Origin: Bacillota bacterium
Lineage (GTDB): Bacteria; Bacillota; Bacilli; Paenibacillales; NBRC-103111
Reading direction: 5' to 3'
NCBI GenBank assembly: GCA_023386955.1
Contig: JAEWIS010000021.1
Span: 62,001 to 126,000, forward strand
Length of the DNA: 64,000 nucleotides
Positions within the stretch are counted from its first letter, which is position 1. Every line of letters starts with the position of its first letter. The translations under genes were made by a program, and so were the position numbers. A model generated the notes under the pieces. The model saw only the letters and a program-made list of their open reading frames with translations, made no database searches and was not told the origin of the DNA. Of the stretch, positions 1-8,948 are shown piece after piece.

Positions 1-576
1 TTCTCGCCGGAATTTCTTTCCGGAGAGGACGGGTCGATTTTAGAGCAGGCGCCTTTTTTGGAGTCGGGAATGATTCATCTGCCCTTGAAGGAGCAGCCCG
101 AGCTGGAAAGACTGCTTCTGGGCATGCTGGCCGAATGCCAGGAAAGCCACAATTTTTATGAGACCTTTGTCAGACAGCTGTTGACTGAATTCCTTATCCG
201 TGTACACCGTACTGCTCTAGGGGCCGACGATATGCCGCAGCCCCGACATCCCATGCACCAAAAGATTTCGGAAATTTCCGCCTATATTCACGAGCATTAC
301 CGGGAGCCGTTGACGCTGGAGGAGCTTTCCCGGCAATTTTACATCAGTCCGGCTTACCTTAGCCGGGTGTTCCTCAAGCTGACAGGCTTCCATTTGAGCG
401 AATACATTCGGGTGGTCCGGGTCAGGGAAGCCCAGAATATGCTCCGCAACACCCGGGAAAAGATTCAGCTGATTGCCGAGCAGGTAGGCTTCGAGCATGT
501 TTCCCACTTTAACAAAACCTTCAAAAGCATTACCGGCTCCTCTCCGCTTCACTACCGGAAGCAGCACAGAATGTAG
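1..576 (+). CDS. AraC family transcriptional regulator, C-terminal part (cut by window start)
   Basis: The reading frame is open from the first base, so the N-terminal part lies outside the window. The last 100 or so residues form a complete AraC-type double helix-turn-helix: IHEHYREPLTLEELSRQF is the first helix pair, YLSRVFLKLTGFHLSEYI the recognition region, and a second HTH follows with the signature IAEQVGFEHVSHFNKTFK. Such proteins bind promoter DNA and usually control carbohydrate or stress genes. The visible N-terminal residues look like the end of a ligand-binding domain, but the ligand cannot be told. A hairpin terminator follows at 601-641. The family is certain; the role is unknown. 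Confidence 0.93.
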   Translation, partial: FSPEFLSGEDGSILEQAPFLESGMIHLPLKEQPELERLLLGMLAECQESHNFYETFVRQLLTEFLIRVHRTALGADDMPQPRHPMHQKISEISAYIHEHYREPLTLEELSRQFYISPAYLSRVFLKLTGFHLSEYIRVVRVREAQNMLRNTREKIQLIAEQVGFEHVSHFNKTFKSITGSSPLHYRKQHRM

Positions 577-600
577 ATGGCAGGCCGCAGTACGCAGAAC

Positions 601-641
601 AAACAAACCGTCTTCGGCGTTGGAGGCGGTTTGTTTATGTT
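601..641 (+). terminator. Rho-independent terminator after the AraC gene
   Basis: AAACAAACCG at 601-610 pairs perfectly with CGGTTTGTTT at 627-636 around a 16-nt loop, followed by a T-rich run. It lies 25 bases after the AraC stop codon. Confidence 0.8.
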
Positions 642-753
642 TTTCCGGTATGAGCTGATATTCCTTTTCTATGGTATTTTTTTACATCCCCTTCTCCACC
701 AAATACCCTCCTACCTCTTCTTTCGAACACTATCCCATCTGCTCAGAAACAGG

Positions 754-863
754 CTTATGGCCTAAGCCTGTTCGCTTATGATCTAACCCCTGTTCGCTAT
801 GATCTTACCCCTGTCTGCTTACCATCTAAGCCCTGTTTGGTTGCGATCTAACCCCTGTTTGAA
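754..863. repeat. Five imperfect tandem repeats of 21-23 bp
   Basis: Units start at 754, 775, 797, 818 and 841 and share the core ATCTAACCCCTGTT with small changes. They end about 45 bp upstream of the promoter of the transposase-like gene. Units are contiguous, without the unique spacers of a CRISPR array. The period is close to two turns of the DNA helix. Confidence 0.75.
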
Positions 864-906
864 TAAATTTCAAATAATCAAGTCCAGAAAATAATCGAGT
901 TACAGC

Positions 907-935
907 TTGAAACAGGAACAAACGTTTGGTATAAT
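907..935 (+). promoter_or_regulatory. Sigma-A type promoter of the transposase-like gene
   Basis: TTGAAA at 907-912 and TATAAT at 930-935 are separated by 17 bp. The spacer contains the palindrome CAAACGTTTG, which could be a repressor site overlapping the promoter; that role is inference. Confidence 0.7.
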
Positions 936-978
936 GGGAACATAAGTTCTTGTTTCGCTATATATGAAGGTTGAGGCG

Positions 979-1845
979 ATGCTGGTGTCACAGGTCAATT
1001 ATGAGCAAATTCTATCGGCTGGGGAGCATGAACTGGTCTCGGAAGAGGCGTGCGCGGCTTATTTGTTTGCGCTTAAATGGCCCCACGGATTTGTTTGCCC
1101 CGAGTGCCGCCATTGTAAAGCCTACACGATTGCCACCCGCAGACTGCCTTTATTTGAATGTGTAAAATGCAGCTTTCAGGCTTCATTGACCAGCGGCACC
1201 ATTATGGAGAGATCCAGAACCCTCCTGGTAAAATGGTTTGCCGCCATCCGTTTTATTTCCAGCATGGATAATGGAATTAGCGCACTGGCTTTATCCCGGG
1301 AGCTTAGGCTTACCTATAAGACAGCCTGGACCATGCTTCACCGGATCCGCACGGCTATGGCCAGCGAAGAGCTGGATTTTCCCTTGGAAGGGGAGGTTGC
1401 GATCCATAATGATACTTATGCCAGCCCCTGGTACCATGGTTCATTGTCGCCACATCCCCGGGAGAGCCGGGTAATCGTGGGGGCCACCCTGTCCAAGGCT
1501 GGGGAACCCGAACGCGTAACCATCCAGCTTGTAGCCCGAGAGCATTGGAACAGCTGGCGCTTCAACCGGAGTGCTATCCGGCATTTTATGGAGACACGCA
1601 TGGACTGGAAAGCCAGGCTGGTTTATTGTCCTATCAATTTCTATGCCTCTCCCCGCCATAAGAAAAGGCTGTCTATAATGAAAGATGCAGCCCGATGGCT
1701 GAACAACATCTTCCATGGCATCGGGAAAAAGTATCTGCAGTCTTATTTGCTGGAATTCTGCTGCCGTGTGAACCTGTCCCTGGCGGGCCGGCCGGCTTTC
1801 CATGCCATCAGTCAAATTTGCACAGGCAGCAGGACGGTGACCTGA
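979..1845 (+). CDS. ISXO2/IS1595-family transposase-like protein, catalytic residues apparently lost
   Basis: The protein has the plan of IS1595-family transposases. A zinc ribbon with C40, C43, C61 and C64 (CPEC and CVKC) is followed by the conserved GTIMERSR and KWF segments and a helical DNA-binding part reading GISALALSRELRLTYKTAW. The C-terminus LQSYLLEFCCRVN matches the family motif near YLDEFCFRYN. Where the family has VDETY, this protein reads HNDTY, and the later catalytic Asp and Glu regions are also not recognisable, so transposition activity is unlikely. I see no terminal inverted repeats. The start at 979 is chosen because AAGG/GAGG lies just before it; an in-frame ATG at 964 has no such site. 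It has its own good promoter. Either a decaying insertion or a domesticated DNA-binding protein. Confidence 0.75.
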   Translation: MLVSQVNYEQILSAGEHELVSEEACAAYLFALKWPHGFVCPECRHCKAYTIATRRLPLFECVKCSFQASLTSGTIMERSRTLLVKWFAAIRFISSMDNGISALALSRELRLTYKTAWTMLHRIRTAMASEELDFPLEGEVAIHNDTYASPWYHGSLSPHPRESRVIVGATLSKAGEPERVTIQLVAREHWNSWRFNRSAIRHFMETRMDWKARLVYCPINFYASPRHKKRLSIMKDAARWLNNIFHGIGKKYLQSYLLEFCCRVNLSLAGRPAFHAISQICTGSRTVT

Positions 1846-2334
1846 CAGCCAGTATTATATAGGCGCGTCTTCGTCACGCAGCCAGATCTTTCTTACATCG
1901 GCTGGACCCTGCCCCAAAAGCGGAAACATTAGCTTTGTTGGCCCTTTTCGTTCCCTTCATACTGGATTCCTTATCCTTCCTCTCTAGTTCCTTGTCTCAA
2001 TCTCATTTGCAGCTCCCTCCCCCGTACGCATCGGCCTCCGCTCTGCTTTCCGCACTTCTTTTCCCTTTATGCGGCATCAGACTGCGCTCTGTACTCCTGT
2101 TCTTTGGGTACCTTCCTGCCTTAGCCGTATCTTGACCTGTCCGCTCCTTATATGTGAATGCTCCTTTTATCTTTATGTACTTGGTTATCCCCGCCTTTTC
2201 CACCTTTTCCTGAGTCAATGGGATAGTGTTGGAAAGGAAAAAGAGAGGGTGGATATCCAGCCCTCTTCGTCGAATAATATCTATATTCTTCCAATCTAAT
2301 GATGCAGTGGTGATACAAGATGGCGAATATGGAG
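1846..2334. other. Intergenic, no gene recognised
   Basis: About 490 bp. The first half is strongly pyrimidine-rich on the plus strand. The overlapping small open frames in several frames show no recognisable protein and no good ribosome-binding sites. I see no terminal repeats that would mark the end of an insertion sequence. Confidence 0.5.
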
Positions 2335-3120
2335 TTACCCGCGTTTGCTGTAGTCCTTGCGTTGATGCAGAGAGATGGAGCGGTAGCGGGAGGTTAAGGC
2401 TTTTAGCTTGGCGGCGGATAGCAGGCGGAAAGGGGTGTGCAGGGCTTTGTTGCGGGCTGGACGCAGCAGCACTTTGTTGGGCATACGGCTGTACAGGAAG
2501 TTGCCATAGGTTTCGAATTCGGAGAAGGCGAATTGTTTTTTCTTGTTCATGCTGCGGATAATGGCTTTATACCAGCTGATTCCGTGCCGGGCTTCAATAG
2601 TCCGTTTCAGCTGGGTGACCTGCGCTTTTTCGAACAGCATATAGTGGGTGACCAGGGAGGAAGGAGCCGCGGGTCGCTGTCCCATCAGCTTGCGGTAGGT
2701 GACGAAGTATTCGCTTTGACTCCAATTCCGGGTATAAAAGACGGTCTTCCCTTCCCCTGTCCGGAACCGATGGGGGCGGATCAGCACCGTATCTGCGTCT
2801 ACCACCAGATAATAGCTAGAGCTGCAGAGCTTGGCTGCGCCCAGCTTCAGCAATTGCTGGTAGAGCCAGCCTGACCGTTCCCAGCGGCTGGAGCTGTAGT
2901 GAATGTGTTTTTTGGTAATGGGGAGTACCGTGTCCTCGTCCACAAACCGGCAGCCCTTCACGCGGCAAAGCTCCAGGATCCGTTTTTTGCGGGGAGCAAT
3001 AATGAGAATTTGTCCAATGGGATGCTGCACCTGCTTGCGCAGGGCATCAATGACATGGGGCAAGGTTGCCAGGTCCTTTTCGATGGCGGGAATCACAATG
3101 TCTATCCGGGGTAAGGCCAT
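2335..3120 (-). CDS. DUF6492-like putative glycosyltransferase
   Basis: A 261-residue soluble protein. It begins with IDIVIPAIEKDL, the first strand of a nucleotide-sugar-binding fold, and contains YYLVVDADTVLI, which has the D-x-D character of the metal and sugar-nucleotide site of GT-A enzymes. This arrangement is that of the DUF6492 family, whose members sit in polysaccharide clusters; the exact donor and acceptor are unknown. The C-terminal end is basic. It stands alone, divergent from the aldehyde dehydrogenase gene, with 148 bp between the two starts that must carry both promoters. Confidence 0.6.
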   Translation of the reverse strand: MALPRIDIVIPAIEKDLATLPHVIDALRKQVQHPIGQILIIAPRKKRILELCRVKGCRFVDEDTVLPITKKHIHYSSSRWERSGWLYQQLLKLGAAKLCSSSYYLVVDADTVLIRPHRFRTGEGKTVFYTRNWSQSEYFVTYRKLMGQRPAAPSSLVTHYMLFEKAQVTQLKRTIEARHGISWYKAIIRSMNKKKQFAFSEFETYGNFLYSRMPNKVLLRPARNKALHTPFRLLSAAKLKALTSRYRSISLHQRKDYSKRG

Positions 3121-3268
3121 ATGCTCATCTCCGATGCGGCCGAATTTTCCCCTTATGATATGCCGCTTCAGCTTACACGGTGCAGTTGCTTCGCGAATCG
3201 GGCATACAGTAGTATGGAGAGAAACAGGGCTCGTCTACGCCCCTACCTTGTATTGGAGGAGTTTAAGA

Positions 3269-4660
3269 ATGCAGGTATCAACAAAGGAGCAAGCAGGCAA
3301 TATTGTGGAAGCGCAGCAGCGCCTATGGAGAACGGGTCAAACGCTTGAATTGCAATTCCGTCTGGAGCAGCTGCAGAAGCTGAAGGACGCCCTGCTCCGG
3401 TTTGAAAAGCCTTTGCTGGAAGCCCTCAGCAAGGACTTGGGGAAAAGCGAGTTTGAGGGTTATACCACCGAATTGGGGTTTTGTCTGAAGAGCATAAGTG
3501 AAACTGCGAAGAAGCTCCGGAAGTGGATGAAGCCCAAGAAGGTTGCGGTGCCGCTTCATTTGCAGCCCTCGCGCAGTTGGGTTCAAGCGGAGCCTTATGG
3601 TTCCGTCCTGATCATCGGTCCGTTTAATTATCCGTTCCAGCTGTTGATCGAGCCCTTAATCGGCGCTATGGCGGCAGGCAATTGCGCTGTGCTGAAGCCC
3701 TCGGAGGCTGCTCCATCCGTAGCGGCGGTCGTCGCCCGTCTGATCGGAGAAACCTTCCCCGAGGATTATATCCGGGTGGTGGAAGGGGAAAAGGAAACCG
3801 TGGAGGCGTTGATTCACGCTCCTTTTGATTATATGTTCTTTACAGGCAGCGCGGCGGTGGGCAAAATTGTGATGAAGGCGGCAGCGGAGAATCTGGTGCC
3901 GGTGACGCTGGAGCTGGGGGGCAAAAGTCCGGTGATCGTGGAGCCGGATGCCAACCTGGAGCTGGCTGCCAAACGCATTATCTGGGGCAAGCTGATTAAT
4001 GCGGGGCAAACCTGTATTGCGCCGGACTATGTGCTGGCTCATTCCAGCATCAAGAATGAGCTGGTCCGGCTGATGAAAGAGGCGATTAGCCATTTCTATG
4101 GGGAGAATCCGTCAGCCAGCAAGGATTACGGCCGGATTATCCATACCCGGCATTTGGACAGACTGGCCGCCATTCTGGAGCAGGACCGTGCCCGTATCGT
4201 TCATGGAGGAGGGGTTTCCCGGGAGAACCGGTTTATGGAGCCGACCCTGCTGGACGGAGTACAATGGGAGGATGCCTCCATGGCAGAAGAAATCTTCGGG
4301 CCTATTCTGCCCATCCTGACTTATGACCGGCTGGAGGATGCCATCCGGCAGATTCAGGACCGGCCCAAACCTTTGGCTTTGTATCTGTTTACGGAGAGCA
4401 AAAGTGTGGAGCGGCTGGTGTTGAGCCGGGTTTCCTTCGGCGGCGGCTGCATTAATGATACCATCTCCCATGTAGCCAGCTCGGCGCTGCCTTTTGGAGG
4501 AGTCGGACAATCAGGAATCGGGGCCTATCACGGACACCATAGCTTTGAGCTGTTTTCCCACCACAAGAGCATATTAAAAAAGACCAGCCGGTTGGAAACC
4601 GGACTGGCCTTTCCGCCTTACAAGGATAAGATCAAGCTGGTGCGCCGATTGTTGAAGTAA
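3269..4660 (+). CDS. Aldehyde dehydrogenase, class 3 (YwdH-like)
   Basis: A 463-residue NAD(P)-dependent aldehyde dehydrogenase of the short class 3 type, which oxidises fatty or aromatic aldehydes to acids. Visible motifs are the substrate-channel segment GPFNYPFQL, the cofactor loop FTGSAAVGK, the general-base Glu in LELGGKSP and the catalytic Cys in NAGQTCIAPDY. The length agrees with Bacillus subtilis YwdH. The frame is open far upstream, but the start at 3269 has GGAGG at 3255-3259 at a proper distance and fits the family start. It is a monocistronic gene; a minus-strand gene ends just after it. Confidence 0.92.
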   Translation: MQVSTKEQAGNIVEAQQRLWRTGQTLELQFRLEQLQKLKDALLRFEKPLLEALSKDLGKSEFEGYTTELGFCLKSISETAKKLRKWMKPKKVAVPLHLQPSRSWVQAEPYGSVLIIGPFNYPFQLLIEPLIGAMAAGNCAVLKPSEAAPSVAAVVARLIGETFPEDYIRVVEGEKETVEALIHAPFDYMFFTGSAAVGKIVMKAAAENLVPVTLELGGKSPVIVEPDANLELAAKRIIWGKLINAGQTCIAPDYVLAHSSIKNELVRLMKEAISHFYGENPSASKDYGRIIHTRHLDRLAAILEQDRARIVHGGGVSRENRFMEPTLLDGVQWEDASMAEEIFGPILPILTYDRLEDAIRQIQDRPKPLALYLFTESKSVERLVLSRVSFGGGCINDTISHVASSALPFGGVGQSGIGAYHGHHSFELFSHHKSILKKTSRLETGLAFPPYKDKIKLVRRLLK

Positions 4661-4673
4661 CGGCCCCCAGTGG

Positions 4674-5528
4674 CTACACGTCGTATTCCAGCTGCTTGAC
4701 GGCCTGCTCCATAAAATCCAAGGGCGAGGGAATGGTCTCGGCGTTGTATTCCACCGCCCCGATTTTGAGGATCAGCTTCACCTTGTACTTGTCGTTGAAT
4801 TCCTCGGTATTAAATTCATAAAGCTTCTGCCTGATCCGTTCCATAACCACCTTGGCCCCTTCCTTTTCCGTAAACAGGAGGAGTCCCCAGGTGGCTTCTT
4901 CTTTATCCAGCAAATACAGAATATCATTGGTCCGGATGCTGGACTGGCTGATCCGGGAGATGTCCAGAATAGCCTCCGTCAACTGGTCGGGGGGAATAAA
5001 ACGCCGGATTTCCCGCCAATATTTAACCTTAATGACCAGCAGGGTTAACGGAATGTTATACCGGACGGAAATACCGGTGAATACAGTAGCATCCTTCTGG
5101 AAGGCAAGGCTGTTCTTCAGATCCGTATTCTCATCCAGCGTGGCCAGTTTGGCTGTCTGTTCCCGCAGGACAGTATTCTCCTCCTGAAGCTGGCGCGCAG
5201 ACCAGGAATACAGCCACATGGACAAGGTGAAGAGCGGAGTCATCAGCAGCCAGAAATAGGTGCGCCCCTCAATCACTCCGGCTTGGGCAACCGTCTGGTA
5301 GAGGACCATGCTGCCATAGGCGAAGATGAACACCACATTGATGATCAGCCCGGCGGTCACAGAGGAGAAGAAGGTGATTACCGCAATAAAAAAGGCGATG
5401 GCCAGCATTATCAAATTGGTCATGGTTTGCTGCGGATCTCCGCTGATAAACAGGATGGAGACCAGGCACAGAAGCATAAAGCCAATGAGGGCGGCGTCTG
5501 AAACTAGAGCGGGCGAGGTCCGTCTCAT
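4674..5528 (-). CDS. ydaK: YdaK-like membrane protein with degenerate GGDEF domain (c-di-GMP receptor)
   Basis: A 284-residue protein with about four membrane segments in residues 15-110, a short coiled coil (112-128) and a GGDEF-fold domain starting at DENTDLKNSLAF. The active-site GGDEF is replaced by DKEEA (208-212), so it cannot make c-di-GMP. The allosteric site RxxD is kept as RTND (199-202), six residues before the lost motif, exactly as in true cyclases. Length and plan match B. subtilis YdaK, a c-di-GMP receptor that switches on exopolysaccharide synthesis. Its start overlaps the end of the BcsB-like gene by 4 bp (ATGA). It is the last gene of the operon, so it probably gates the synthase encoded upstream. 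Confidence 0.85.
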   Translation of the reverse strand: MRRTSPALVSDAALIGFMLLCLVSILFISGDPQQTMTNLIMLAIAFFIAVITFFSSVTAGLIINVVFIFAYGSMVLYQTVAQAGVIEGRTYFWLLMTPLFTLSMWLYSWSARQLQEENTVLREQTAKLATLDENTDLKNSLAFQKDATVFTGISVRYNIPLTLLVIKVKYWREIRRFIPPDQLTEAILDISRISQSSIRTNDILYLLDKEEATWGLLLFTEKEGAKVVMERIRQKLYEFNTEEFNDKYKVKLILKIGAVEYNAETIPSPLDFMEQAVKQLEYDV

Positions 5529-7669
5529 GGCCGTTTCCTCCTTGTCAGTTGTTCATTCGGCAAAGCAGGCTTGGATTGTGCCGTTTTTCTTCTGGTGTGC
5601 TTTCTGACCAGCAGAATCAGCGACACCAGAACCAGCGCCAGCACCAACACGGCCGCCGCGGTGAAGGTCACCACATCCTGCCGCTGCAGGATTTCGTCAA
5701 GCCCGGTGAGCGGTTTGGGGGCCGCGGTTTTTTTGAAGCGGAAGGCCTGGGTTTTGCCATCTCTGTCCGTTAATACACCGTCCCCATAAACCTTCCACCG
5801 CGCCTCCTCCCCAGCCAGCAGGCGGGATGCCCGGAAGACAGACTCGGGCTCCGCTCCCGTCACTACCAGCATCCCACCGTTACCGTATGGCGAAGGCAGC
5901 AGTTGGAGGGTGCCGATCGTGGATGCATACCCGGGCTCCAGGCTTATTTTTTCATTGGATAGGATACGTGTCCCTTCCGCGTCGTATCGGAAGTAAAGAT
6001 TATCATTCTGCGCCTTAATTACCGCGTTGTCCCGCAAAGAGCCTATGGCGATCAGGTTCCGGTCCTTCAGCTCCTCCGGCGCAGCTGAGGCTTGGCTGAA
6101 CCTGACTTCACCCGTATTGCCGATGGCATACCGGCCCAAAAGGTGAAACAGATTGCCCACGGTCCGGTACAGCTCGTTGTCCCGCCGGTCAGGGAGGACC
6201 ACGGAGACGGAAGCAAACTGCCCGTCCTGGATAAACGGGTACGGATAATTGTTCAGCAGCAGCTCTGTTCCCTGCCGGGTCTGCAGCTGCAGGAGGGACT
6301 CCGGGGTAATGTATGCCCACGGGGTATCCTCCCGGTTGGCGGCACATGCATTGAAGTCTGCCTCCAGATCAAAGGCTACAGTTACAGTAAAGTTTCCGGA
6401 AACCGCAAGATCCCCAGGCACCGTGAATACTGCCCGGTCGGCTTGGGCCAGCTCCTTGTGGAGCTTTTTGCTGCCGATGGGTACTCCATTAATCTTCACC
6501 GTCATTAGGGAGCGGTCAAAATTCAAATTTTCCGCATATCGGAAATCCAGATTGATCTTGCTGGCATCTCCCAGCTCCAGATTTCCGGGCATGGCGATGT
6601 AGTAGTTGTACTCCTGGTGGAAGGGTCCTGTAAGCACACTCCCGCTTTCCGTCAGGCGAATCTCCCGAGTGAAACCGGCTGCAGGCTTGGCTACATCGGT
6701 TGCTGCATCAAGCAGCAGTGTATTGCCAGCAGCCTGGGCCATATGCTCCTGGTTGGCTACCAGCCTGCCAGCCTTCACGAGAAGCTCCGGGGAGCGGGAG
6801 GTTACGATCAACACAGCCTTGTCCTGCACATTCACCAGCCGGATTATACCTTGATGGTCCAGGTCCGGCGGAGTCTGAAAACCAGCTACAGCCGGCTCCT
6901 TCAGCTCCTGGGGCAGGCTGTCATACAGGCCGACTGCGGTCACATAATCTTTATTCTGGATATGCTCCGCCGAATACGGCAAAAACGGGATGGCATTCTC
7001 CGACAGCAGATTGGTTCGGGCATACCCGGTCAGGGCATAAACGGCGGCTTCCCAGTCGGCAGCCTTGGAGTCGGCGGGAAGGGCCACCAGGCTGCGGCCT
7101 GAAGCAACGGCATCCGGACCGGTGATCCGGGCATTGAAGTCCCGGATGGAATCCTCCACCGGACGCAGGGTATATTCCGTCTCGATCCGGGAGGCGCCGC
7201 CAATCCGCAGCCAATGGCCAATCCCCGTATCCTCCTGGCAGACCTGTTCGTCTGCGTAAGACCGCAGCTCCGTCTGCAGCTTCAGGGTGTTGCCCCCCTG
7301 TGCCAAGAGCCCTGCCGGCACCGGAATTTCCAGGCGCTGGGCGATCTCCGTTCCCGTCTCCGGGTGGAAGGAATAGAAGGGGTTCCCGTTCAGCAGAAGG
7401 GTGACCGTGGACCATTCCTTCCGGGAAACCGCGCTAACCTGCACCTCCAGCAGCAGCTTCACCCGGCTGACTTCCCAATAGGAGGGAAGCTGAAAGGTCG
7501 TTTCACTTGAACCTGCGGAGCCGGAGAGGGAAACATCCTCCCTCACAAAAGGGACCGTATAGCTGTGGGTCCCGGTTTTGGCAAGCAAAATGGCAGCCTG
7601 GGCCCAGCTTCCCTGCATCAACAGCCCGAGAACGATTAAAACCGGCAGCGTTATCCTTTTAAAGATCAT
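5525..7669 (-). CDS. ydaN: BcsB-like exopolysaccharide synthase subunit (YdaN-like)
   Basis: 714 residues with a signal peptide, a long extracellular region and one C-terminal membrane helix (about VVTFTAAAVLVLALVLVSLI) followed by a basic tail. This is the plan of bacterial cellulose synthase subunit B and of B. subtilis YdaN (about 700 residues). Such proteins guide the growing polysaccharide outside the membrane next to the glycosyltransferase. Repeated beta-sandwich segments of the carbohydrate-binding type can be seen, for example KINLDFRYAENLNFDRSLM and VTVAFDLEADF. It lies 19 bp after the GT2 gene and overlaps the GGDEF gene by 4 bp. Confidence 0.85.
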   Translation of the reverse strand: MIFKRITLPVLIVLGLLMQGSWAQAAILLAKTGTHSYTVPFVREDVSLSGSAGSSETTFQLPSYWEVSRVKLLLEVQVSAVSRKEWSTVTLLLNGNPFYSFHPETGTEIAQRLEIPVPAGLLAQGGNTLKLQTELRSYADEQVCQEDTGIGHWLRIGGASRIETEYTLRPVEDSIRDFNARITGPDAVASGRSLVALPADSKAADWEAAVYALTGYARTNLLSENAIPFLPYSAEHIQNKDYVTAVGLYDSLPQELKEPAVAGFQTPPDLDHQGIIRLVNVQDKAVLIVTSRSPELLVKAGRLVANQEHMAQAAGNTLLLDAATDVAKPAAGFTREIRLTESGSVLTGPFHQEYNYYIAMPGNLELGDASKINLDFRYAENLNFDRSLMTVKINGVPIGSKKLHKELAQADRAVFTVPGDLAVSGNFTVTVAFDLEADFNACAANREDTPWAYITPESLLQLQTRQGTELLLNNYPYPFIQDGQFASVSVVLPDRRDNELYRTVGNLFHLLGRYAIGNTGEVRFSQASAAPEELKDRNLIAIGSLRDNAVIKAQNDNLYFRYDAEGTRILSNEKISLEPGYASTIGTLQLLPSPYGNGGMLVVTGAEPESVFRASRLLAGEEARWKVYGDGVLTDRDGKTQAFRFKKTAAPKPLTGLDEILQRQDVVTFTAAAVLVLALVLVSLILLVRKHTRRKTAQSKPALPNEQLTRRKRP

Positions 7670-7688
7670 AGATGTGTTCTCCTTTGGG

Positions 7689-8939
7689 CTAATACCGCTC
7701 CGTTTTGTACCATTTCACTTCCCGTTTAAAGATCTGATCCTTGGCGAAGTTATACAGACCGTATACGGCCACAACCATCCACATCTGGCAATAGGTAATG
7801 TACATCAGCATGATGAGCCACAGGTTGGAGAGGGACATCTCCCCTTTTTCCGTGGTCAGCGTCGTGAAGGTGCCCAACACAAACAGCAGAATAGCCAGCA
7901 GCCACAACAGGGTGCTGATCCCGGCAATGGAGGTGTGGACATACCCCAGCGCATGGAGGACCAGCAGAATATCGGAGGTGACAAGAGAACCCACTAGCAG
8001 GAAATAAATCGATATATAATACAGGATGTCAAACCGGATTTTACGGGCGGAGCTTTTAAACAAAAGCGGAATATTCTTCACGATCACATACACATTCCCC
8101 TTGGCCCAGCGGCTGCGCTGGCGGAACCATACCTTCACCGTCTGGGGCTCCTGCTCCCAGGTGACGGCTTTGGGCTGGAATTTAATCCGGTAGCCCATCA
8201 TGTAAATGCGGAAGCTGATTTCCGTATCCTCGGCAATCGCCTTCACATCCCACCCGCCCACTGCCTCCACGATGCTGCGGCGCATAATGAAGTTGGTGCC
8301 TGGAATGGTGCACAGCCGGAACAGCTGCCAGCGTCCCGCCTGAGCCATCCATTGAAAAGAGAGGGTCTCGATATTAATAAACCGGGTCAGCATGCTGGCA
8401 TCCCGGTTGCGGGTGCGGAATTTGCCGATAACCGCACCTAACGTAGAATCTCCGGTGATTTCCGCAGCCAGGATACTCAGGGCGTCCCGCTCGGGCGTAT
8501 TGTCTGCATCATAGATGGCGATGAGCTCCCCCCGGCTTTCCTTAAAGCCGATGTTCAAAGCGTTGGATTTGCCTTTGCCGCCGGTAACCTTGTCCGTGTT
8601 GATGACCTTGAATTGCCTGCCGGGATAACGCCGCTGCACATCGGCCAGCAGAGCAGCGCTGTTGTCGGAGGAATTGTCGTTGATGACAATAAGCTCATAA
8701 CGGTCCGCCGGGTAATCAAAGGCCAGCAGCGACTCCACGGTCTGGACGATCACTTTGCCCTCGTTGTGGGCCGGGACCAGAATAGAGACAAAAGGGTGTT
8801 CCCCCTGCAGCTTGGGTGAAGGGCTGCGTTCGGTCCGTATGTAATAGATATACCCCGCTATGATCAGTGCCACATTAACCAACAGCAATGACCAGATGGC
8901 CACCACTGCCATAACCATCAGTAGATCTGGAAGCCTCAT
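7689..8939 (-). CDS. ydaM: Membrane glycosyltransferase family 2, polysaccharide synthase (YdaM-like)
   Basis: 416 residues. An N-terminal membrane helix leads into a GT2 domain with the donor-binding strand FVSILVPAHNEG, the D-x-D-type motif YDADN, the acceptor-site motif IAEDTE and the processive-synthase motif QRSRW (in VWFRQRSRWAKGN). Three or four C-terminal helices would form the translocation channel. These are the hallmarks of cellulose/hyaluronan/PNAG-type synthases that polymerise and export a beta-linked glycan. The sugar cannot be told from sequence; the related Listeria Pss system makes an N-acetylmannosamine-based polymer. It is the catalytic centre of the operon. Confidence 0.9.
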   Translation of the reverse strand: MRLPDLLMVMAVVAIWSLLLVNVALIIAGYIYYIRTERSPSPKLQGEHPFVSILVPAHNEGKVIVQTVESLLAFDYPADRYELIVINDNSSDNSAALLADVQRRYPGRQFKVINTDKVTGGKGKSNALNIGFKESRGELIAIYDADNTPERDALSILAAEITGDSTLGAVIGKFRTRNRDASMLTRFINIETLSFQWMAQAGRWQLFRLCTIPGTNFIMRRSIVEAVGGWDVKAIAEDTEISFRIYMMGYRIKFQPKAVTWEQEPQTVKVWFRQRSRWAKGNVYVIVKNIPLLFKSSARKIRFDILYYISIYFLLVGSLVTSDILLVLHALGYVHTSIAGISTLLWLLAILLFVLGTFTTLTTEKGEMSLSNLWLIMLMYITYCQMWMVVAVYGLYNFAKDQIFKREVKWYKTERY

Positions 8940-8948
8940 ACATAACCC

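Larger units (their letters stand above)
577..978. other. Intergenic stretch with terminator, tandem repeat and promoter
   Basis: There is no convincing gene here. A 62-codon open frame from 577 runs through the terminator hairpin and is rejected. The stretch holds the terminator, a short tandem repeat (754-863) and a promoter (907-935). Confidence 0.7.

Noticed and set aside
577..765. 62-codon open frame after the AraC gene
   Set aside because: It starts one base after the AraC stop and runs through a perfect terminator hairpin.
754..863. Possible CRISPR array
   Set aside because: Units are contiguous and imperfect, without unique spacers, and no cas genes are present.
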